Positions 59,510 through 64,000 of a stretch of DNA of 64,000 bases are shown in pieces. The DNA is from Pseudomonas sp. GD04091 (lineage in GTDB: Bacteria > Pseudomonadota > Gammaproteobacteria > Pseudomonadales > Pseudomonadaceae), in NCBI RefSeq assembly GCF_029836165.1, contig NZ_JAOEBG010000005.1, positions 186,001-250,000 of the forward strand, given 5' to 3'. The position numbers and the translations under genes were made by a program. Numbering within the stretch: position 1 is the first letter of the stretch; every line of letters begins with the position of its first letter. The notes below the pieces were generated by a model. The model saw nothing but the letters and a program-made list of their open reading frames with translations, had not been told where the DNA came from and did no database searches.

Positions 59510-61027
59510 TCAGTAGCGGATCATCACCGACTTCAGCTCGGTGAAGTCGTCGATGAAGGCCGAGCCGAACTCGCGGCCCATACCGGAAGCCTTGATGCCG
59601 CCGAACGGCACCGCCGGATCGAGCAGGGTGTGCATGTTGACCCACAGCGTGCCCGCCTGGATTTCCGGGATCAGGCGCATGGCCTTGGCCAGGTCGTTGG
59701 TCCACAGGCTGGCGCTCAGGCCATAGGGGGAAGCGTTCATCAACTGCAACAGTTCGTCCTCGTGGTCGTAGGGCAGGAACGTTGCCACCGGGCCGAAGGT
59801 TTCCTGGTTGAGCAGGGTATCGCCGGCAGTGTTGGCGAGGATCACGGTGGGCTCGACGAAACAGCCCGGGCCATCGCCGAGGCGTCCGCCATGGACGATG
59901 CGGTTGCCCTCGGCGCGCGCGGTGGCGAACAGCTCGCCGAGTTTCTGTTGATGCGGCTTGTTGGCCACAGGGCCGAACTGGGTGGTTTCGTCCAGGGGCG
60001 AGCCGATCTTCAGCTGGCCCAGGCGCCGGGACAAGGCTTCGAGCAGGGGCTCGAGGCGTGAGCGGTGGACGTAGAAGCGCTCCCCGGCGGCGCAGATCTG
60101 CCCGCAATGCAGGAAACCGGCCTCGATGATGCCGTCCACCGCCTTGTCGACGGCGACATCGGGCAGGAAGGCCACGGCGTTCTTGCCGCCCAGTTCCAGG
60201 GTCGCCCGGGTCAGTCTGGCGCCCATGGCCGCCTGGCCGACAGCGATGCCGGTGGGCACGGAGCCGGTGAACGATACCTTGTCGGTGCCCGGGTGCTCGA
60301 CCAGCGCCTTGCCCACCTGGCCACCGCCGGTCAGCACGTTGAGCGCGCCGGGCGGCAGACCGGCCTCGCTGGCCAGCTCGGCGATGCGCAGCAGGGTCAG
60401 CGGGGTGAACTCGCTGGGTTTGAGCACGATGCTGCAACCGGTGGTCAGGGCCGAGGCCAGCTTCCACAAGGCGATCATGGTGGCGAAGTTCCATGGCACG
60501 ATGCCCGCCACCACGCCCACCGGCTCGCGCAGGGTGAAGGCGCTGTAGCGTTCGCCGGCGAAGGAGGGCAGCGAAGGGGTGATGGTCTGGCCGGTGATCT
60601 TGGTGGCCCAGCCGGCGTAGTAGCGCAGGAAGTGCGCGGCCTGTTCCACCTCGAAGGCGCGGGCGATGCCGATCAGCTTGCCCGACTGCAGGGTTTCCAG
60701 CTGGGCCAGCTCCTCGCGGTTGGCCTCCAGCAGGTCGGCCAGGCGCAGCAGTACCGCGGCGCGGGCGGCGGGGCTGGTGCGCGACCAGCGGATGAACCCC
60801 TGGCGCGACGATTCGACGGCGCGGTCGACATCGGCCTGGCTGGCCTCGGCAACCTGGGCGATGGCCTCGCCGTTGGCCGGGTTGTACACGGTGATGCGCG
60901 TGGTGCCATGGCTGGCGACCGACTCGCCGTGGAGGTAGAGGCCGTGGTCGCGAGCCAGGAAGGCGCTGACGCTGGGGAGGAGGGGGATGTCGCTCATGGC
61001 GGGGCTCCGGGTAATGGCGAAATTCAT
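59510..61027 (-). CDS. NAD(P)-dependent aldehyde dehydrogenase, phenylacetaldehyde dehydrogenase-like
   Basis: This 505-residue enzyme shows the aldehyde dehydrogenase signatures: VPWNFATMIALWKLASALTTGCSIVLKPSE, FTGSVPTGIAVGQAA, LELGGKNAVAFL (catalytic Glu), GFLHCGQICAAGERFYVHRS (catalytic Cys), ETFGPVATFLPY and PFGGIKASGMGREFG. It resembles aryl-acetaldehyde dehydrogenases (FeaB/StyD type), which would make 4-hydroxyphenylacetate for the divergent hydroxylase. The ATG at 61027 has GGAGG just upstream. It heads the minus-strand operon ALDH-LuxR-MoaF-SDR-SDR. Substrate preference is inferred from context. Confidence 0.88.
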   Translation of the reverse strand: MNFAITRSPAMSDIPLLPSVSAFLARDHGLYLHGESVASHGTTRITVYNPANGEAIAQVAEASQADVDRAVESSRQGFIRWSRTSPAARAAVLLRLADLLEANREELAQLETLQSGKLIGIARAFEVEQAAHFLRYYAGWATKITGQTITPSLPSFAGERYSAFTLREPVGVVAGIVPWNFATMIALWKLASALTTGCSIVLKPSEFTPLTLLRIAELASEAGLPPGALNVLTGGGQVGKALVEHPGTDKVSFTGSVPTGIAVGQAAMGARLTRATLELGGKNAVAFLPDVAVDKAVDGIIEAGFLHCGQICAAGERFYVHRSRLEPLLEALSRRLGQLKIGSPLDETTQFGPVANKPHQQKLGELFATARAEGNRIVHGGRLGDGPGCFVEPTVILANTAGDTLLNQETFGPVATFLPYDHEDELLQLMNASPYGLSASLWTNDLAKAMRLIPEIQAGTLWVNMHTLLDPAVPFGGIKASGMGREFGSAFIDDFTELKSVMIRY

Positions 61028-61109
61028 TGTTACCTCCAGGTTACGACGCCAAGGGCGTTGCTTCTTGTCTGCCCATGCCACCCTCCATGACCCAGCCTGC
61101 CAGCTCCAT

Positions 61110-61145
61110 GAAAAGTGCAATCCGAGGTGCGGAAGTTGCATTTTC
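61110..61145. promoter_or_regulatory. Nested inverted repeats in the divergent aromatic promoter
   Basis: The 202-base gap between the aldehyde dehydrogenase and the hydroxylase genes holds GAAAA / TTTTC outer arms, TGCAA / TTGCA middle arms and TCCG / CGGA inner arms, all sharing nearly the same centre (61127-61128) with one-base offsets. It lies about equally far from both start codons and is a good candidate site for the cluster's LuxR regulator. Confidence 0.5.
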
Positions 61146-61229
61146 CACCTCGCTCACGGCTCCCATACTGACCCGGCATTCATCAGAGAGCCGCCCATTT
61201 CAGGCACAGCTCGCCAGGGTCCAATAACA

Positions 61230-62411
61230 ATGAGCCAGACCATGAAAAAGCCAAATTCCCTGCTCGAAGACCTCAAGCCCCTGCTGCCGGCCATCGCTGC
61301 CCGCGCCGAACAGGCCGAGCGCGAGCGTACCGTGCCCGCCGAGAACATCGCCGCGCTCAAGGCCATCGGCCTGCACAGGGCGTTCCTGCCCAGGCATTAC
61401 GGCGGCCTGGAAATCAGCCTGCCGCAGTACGCCGAATGCATCGCCACACTGGCCGGCGCCTGCGCCAGCACTGCCTGGGCCATGAGCCTGCTGTGCACCC
61501 ACAGCCACCAGCTGGCAATGTTCCCCGCACAATTGCAGGACGAGATCTGGGGCCGCGATCCGGACGCCACCGCCAGCAGCAGCATCGCGCCTTTCGGTCG
61601 GACCGAAGAGGTCGAGGGCGGCGTGCTGTTCAGTGGCGAAATGGGCTGGAGCAGCGGTTGCGACCATGCCGAATGGGCGATCATGGGCTTTCGCAGGGCC
61701 ACTTTAGAGGGGGGCCAGGACTACTGCTTCGCCGTGCTCCCACGTAGCGACTACCAGATCCGCGACGACTGGTTCGCCGCCGGCATGCGCGCCAGCGGCA
61801 GCCGTACGCTGGTCGTCGAGCGTGCCTTCGTACCCGAGCATCGCATCCAGAAGGCCAGGGACATGATGCAAGGCACGTCGGCGGGCTTCGGGCTGTACCC
61901 GGACAGCGCCATCTACTTCAACCCGTACCGACCGTATTTCGCCAGCGGGTTCTCCACGGTCAGCCTGGGCATCGCCGAGCGCATGCTCGAGGCGTTCAAG
62001 GAGAAAACCCGCAACCGCGTGCGCGCCTACACCGGTGCGGCCGTGGGTGCGGCCACCCCTGCACTGATGCGCCTGGCCGAGTCCACCCATCAGGTCGCCG
62101 CGGCGCGAGCGCTATTGGAAAAGAGCTGGGAGCAGATCGCCGAGTACAGCGCTCGCCACCAATACCCGACCCGCACCGAGCTGACCTACTGGCGTACCAA
62201 CCAGGGGTATGCGGTGAAGCTGTGCATCCAGGCCGTGGACCGGCTGATGGAAGCCGCTGGCGGTGGTGCGTGGTTCGACAGCAACGAGATGCAGCGGCTG
62301 TTCCGCGACGCGCACATGACCGGGGCGCATGCCTACACCGACTATGACGTCTGCGCGCAAATTCTGGGACGCGAGCTGATGGGGCTGGAGCCGGATCCGG
62401 CAATGACCTGA
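61230..62411 (+). CDS. 4-hydroxyphenylacetate 3-hydroxylase oxygenase component, C2 type
   Basis: The 393-residue protein has the acyl-CoA dehydrogenase fold of group D flavin monooxygenases. It closely follows the Acinetobacter baumannii C2 oxygenase as I recall it: LAGACASTAWAMSLLCTHSHQLAMFPAQLQDEIWGRDPDATASSSIAPFG, GWSSGCDHAEWAI (Ser and His of the active site), GFGLYPDSAIYFNPYRPYFASGFSTVSLGIAERM and the C-terminal RLFRDAHMTGAHAYTDYDVCAQILGRELMGLEPDP. It would use reduced flavin from its partner reductase to hydroxylate 4-hydroxyphenylacetate to homoprotocatechuate. It lacks about 30 N-terminal residues of that enzyme. The partner gene follows after 102 bases. Confidence 0.85.
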   Translation: MSQTMKKPNSLLEDLKPLLPAIAARAEQAERERTVPAENIAALKAIGLHRAFLPRHYGGLEISLPQYAECIATLAGACASTAWAMSLLCTHSHQLAMFPAQLQDEIWGRDPDATASSSIAPFGRTEEVEGGVLFSGEMGWSSGCDHAEWAIMGFRRATLEGGQDYCFAVLPRSDYQIRDDWFAAGMRASGSRTLVVERAFVPEHRIQKARDMMQGTSAGFGLYPDSAIYFNPYRPYFASGFSTVSLGIAERMLEAFKEKTRNRVRAYTGAAVGAATPALMRLAESTHQVAAARALLEKSWEQIAEYSARHQYPTRTELTYWRTNQGYAVKLCIQAVDRLMEAAGGGAWFDSNEMQRLFRDAHMTGAHAYTDYDVCAQILGRELMGLEPDPAMT

Positions 62412-62418
62412 GAACATC

Positions 62419-62473
62419 CGTGGGAGCGGGCTTGCCTCGCGATAGCACTCGACCAGGCAAGCCTGCTCCCACG
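62419..62473. repeat. REP hairpin between the two hydroxylase components
   Basis: CGTGGGAGCGGGCTTGCCT and AGGCAAGCCTGCTCCCACG arms (19 bases, nearly perfect) with a 17-base loop. It lies inside a presumed operon, where it may lower expression of the reductase or stabilise the oxygenase message. Confidence 0.75.
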
Positions 62474-62513
62474 CACCGCCCCGGCCCAGACCACAACAAT
62501 GACGGAGCCTTGC

Positions 62514-63440
62514 ATGTCCACTACCTTCGATTCCCGCGCCTTTCGCCGCGCCCTCGGCAACTTCGCCACCGGCGTCACCGTGATCACCGCCGCCGACGCC
62601 TCCGGGCGCAAGGTCGGCGTCACCGCCAACAGCTTCAACTCGGTGTCCCTCGATCCGCCGCTGGTCCTCTGGAGCATCGACAAACGCTCCAGCAGCCATG
62701 CGGTCTTCGAGGCGGCCGGGCACTTCGCCGTGAACGTGCTGGCCGCCGACCAGATCGACCTGTCCAACACCTTCGCCCGCCCCAGCGATGACCGTTTCGC
62801 CGGCATCGCATGCGAAACCGGCGAAGGCGGTGCGCCGTTGCTGCTGGGGTGCGCGGCGCGCTTTCGCTGCGAGAAGTTCCAGCAGCTCGATGGCGGCGAC
62901 CACTGGATCCTGATCGGCCGGGTGCTGGCCTTCGACGACCTGGGGCGTTCGCCGCTGCTCTATCACCAGGGGGCCTACTCCATGGTCCTGCCCCACACGC
63001 GCATGACCCGCCGCACGGAGGGCGCGCCGCCCATCAGCCACTTCCAGGGGCGCCTGCGGCACAACCTGTACTACCTGATGACCCAGGCGCTGCGCAGCTA
63101 CCAGTGCAGTTATCAGCCACGCCAGCTGGCCACGGGGCTGCGCACCAGCGAGGCCCGCATGCTGATGGTGCTCGAGCATGACGCTGGCCTTGCCCCGGCG
63201 GACCTGCTGCGCGAAGTGGCGATGCCGGAGCGCGAAGTCAGTGAAGCCATTGTCAACCTCACCCGCAAAGGGCTGGTGACCGACGACAATGGCCGGGTGT
63301 GCCTGACCGAGGCCGGACGCGAGCAGACCGAAGGCCTCTGGCAGATCGCCCAGGTGCAGCAGGAGCAGGTTTTCGGCCAGTTCAGCGAGGCGCAGCTGGA
63401 GACGTTCAGGACCGTGCTCAAGGCCGTGATTGCCAGCTGA
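62514..63440 (+). CDS. Flavin reductase component with C-terminal MarR domain (C1 type)
   Basis: The 308-residue protein fuses an N-terminal flavin reductase domain (FRRALGNFATGVTVITAADASGRKVGVTANSFNSVSLDPPLVLWSIDKRSSS, about residues 8-160) to a C-terminal MarR-like winged helix (about 185-300: LRTSEARMLMVLEHDAGLAPADLLREVAMPEREVSEAIVNLTRKGLVTDDNGRVCLTEAGRE). This fusion is the layout of the A. baumannii C1 reductase, whose MarR-like domain senses 4-hydroxyphenylacetate and releases autoinhibition. It supplies reduced FMN to the C2 oxygenase upstream. GGAG lies seven bases before the ATG. Confidence 0.88.
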   Translation: MSTTFDSRAFRRALGNFATGVTVITAADASGRKVGVTANSFNSVSLDPPLVLWSIDKRSSSHAVFEAAGHFAVNVLAADQIDLSNTFARPSDDRFAGIACETGEGGAPLLLGCAARFRCEKFQQLDGGDHWILIGRVLAFDDLGRSPLLYHQGAYSMVLPHTRMTRRTEGAPPISHFQGRLRHNLYYLMTQALRSYQCSYQPRQLATGLRTSEARMLMVLEHDAGLAPADLLREVAMPEREVSEAIVNLTRKGLVTDDNGRVCLTEAGREQTEGLWQIAQVQQEQVFGQFSEAQLETFRTVLKAVIAS

Positions 63441-63731
63441 ACGCCGTGCCAGCCGCCGCTACCCACCCAAGGCTGCTGGCACGCAGCAGCAAGGCGGACG
63501 GCAGGCAGTGGCAAGACTGCCCTGGGAGCAAGCATCACAGTGAGGGGGTAGTAGCACAAACGGGGTGAGCCGATCACCGGGCAAGCCCGTTCCAATGGCC
63601 ATGAACAGGCTGCTGGAGCGGGCTTTCTCGCGCTGATGGCGAACACCCCTTCGGCAGGCCGGGCGATCGCCAGCACTTGCGGGGTCCCCGGCGAGCCGTC
63701 ATCTTTTCCCTCGTTCAGCCAGGGCCCGCCC
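63441..63731. other. Intergenic region with REP-like fragments
   Basis: These 291 bases show no gene. They contain degenerate REP pieces (CGGGCAAGCCCG near 63579, and GGAGCGGGCTTTCTCGCGC near 63617) and should hold the promoter of the following permease gene. Confidence 0.5.
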
Positions 63732-64000
63732 ATGACAATCAACAATAAGCTCACCGAGCACCTCAACCGCGGCAGCGTCGGCTTCCCCACCGCGCTGGCC
63801 AGCACCGTCGGCCTGATCATGGCCAGTCCCGTGATCCTCACCGCGACCATGGGCTTCGGCATTGGCGGTAGCGCCTTCGCCGTGGCCATGGTGATCGCCG
63901 CGGTGATGATGCTGGCGCAGTCGACCACCTTCGCCGAAGCGGCGGCGATCCTGCCGACCACCGGCTCCGTGTACGACTACATCAACTGCGGCCTGGGCCG
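63732..64000 (+). CDS. APC-family permease, 3' truncated by the window
   Basis: The first 89 residues start MTINNKLTEHLNRGSVGFPTALASTVGLIMASPVILTATMGFGIGGSAFAVAMVIAAVMMLAQSTTFAEAAAILPTTGSVYDYINCGLG. This shows the hydrophilic N-terminus, two membrane helices and the P-x-x-G-S-x-Y-x-Y motif of APC amino acid/amine permeases. The rest is outside the window. As a neighbour of the hydroxyphenylacetate genes it might import an aromatic amine or amino acid, but the substrate cannot be told. Confidence 0.75.
   Translation, partial: MTINNKLTEHLNRGSVGFPTALASTVGLIMASPVILTATMGFGIGGSAFAVAMVIAAVMMLAQSTTFAEAAAILPTTGSVYDYINCGLG

Noticed and set aside
59508..60494. Long minus-strand frame continuous with the LuxR gene of the aromatic cluster
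   Set aside because: The upstream part is an out-of-frame shadow of the aldehyde dehydrogenase. The LuxR protein starts at MGGASHD (59507), two bases after the aldehyde dehydrogenase stop.
1..64000. CRISPR arrays, tRNA or rRNA genes, insertion sequences, integrases or phage genes
   Set aside because: No regularly spaced repeats, cloverleaf or rRNA-like segments, transposase or integrase frames were found. The only dispersed repeats are REP-type hairpins.

Overview
The window is high-GC DNA from a fluorescent Pseudomonas. The gene content (a lipopeptide NRPS with NodT/LuxR/MacAB partners, the RlhA, TrmK and UspE-type housekeeping genes, DUF2790, and abundant GTGGGAGC-type REP hairpins) best fits the P. 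putida / P. entomophila / P. mosselii / P. soli group. This placement is an inference from content; no marker gene for species assignment is present. No rRNA, tRNA, CRISPR array, insertion sequence or prophage was seen.

Layout. 1-5.3 kb: the tail of an unknown gene, a PhyH-type dioxygenase, the lipid A deacylase PagL, a tandem universal stress protein, and an acyl-CoA dehydrogenase / 3-hydroxyisobutyryl-CoA hydrolase pair (valine catabolism). 5.3-36.4 kb: a complete lipopeptide locus. A NodT outer-membrane lipoprotein and a LuxR regulator are divergent from three collinear NRPS genes (2+1+4 modules, tandem thioesterases), followed by macA-macB and a second LuxR regulator. 36.6-48.0 kb: TetR regulator, RlhA, RidA, TrmK, two MFS transporters, a DUF2790 protein with a divergent LysR, small secreted proteins, PPK2 and a GNAT acetyltransferase. 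48.1-50.5 kb: a zinc-starvation cassette (gamma-carbonic anhydrase, an alternative dihydroorotase, two-cysteine DksA2) behind a good Zur-box match. 50.5-54.8 kb: MgtC with a long structured leader, a methyltransferase, a lone beta-carotene hydroxylase, a BASS transporter and a DyP peroxidase. 54.9-64 kb: an aromatic catabolism region. It holds a porin, two SDRs, a MoaF-like protein, a LuxR regulator and an aldehyde dehydrogenase on the minus strand. Divergent from these is a two-component 4-hydroxyphenylacetate 3-hydroxylase pair of the Acinetobacter C2/C1 type, and then a truncated APC permease.

Main result. Binding-pocket residues read by eye give Leu - Glu/Gln - Gln - Leu - Leu - Gln - Ile/Val. 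Condensation-domain types imply D residues at positions 1, 2, 3 and 6. A starter C domain implies N-acylation. This is a predicted seven-residue lipopeptide. Most Pseudomonas lipopeptides I recall have 8 or more residues and close a lactone on a Ser/Thr, and this one has no predicted Ser or Thr. Modules 3-7 match the last five residues of xantholysin (Gln-Leu-Leu-Gln-Ile) and modules 1-2 match its first two (Leu-Glu). The line therefore looks like a xantholysin-type assembly line that has lost seven central modules, including the ring-closing Ser. The LuxR/NodT genes upstream and MacAB downstream would supply regulation and export.
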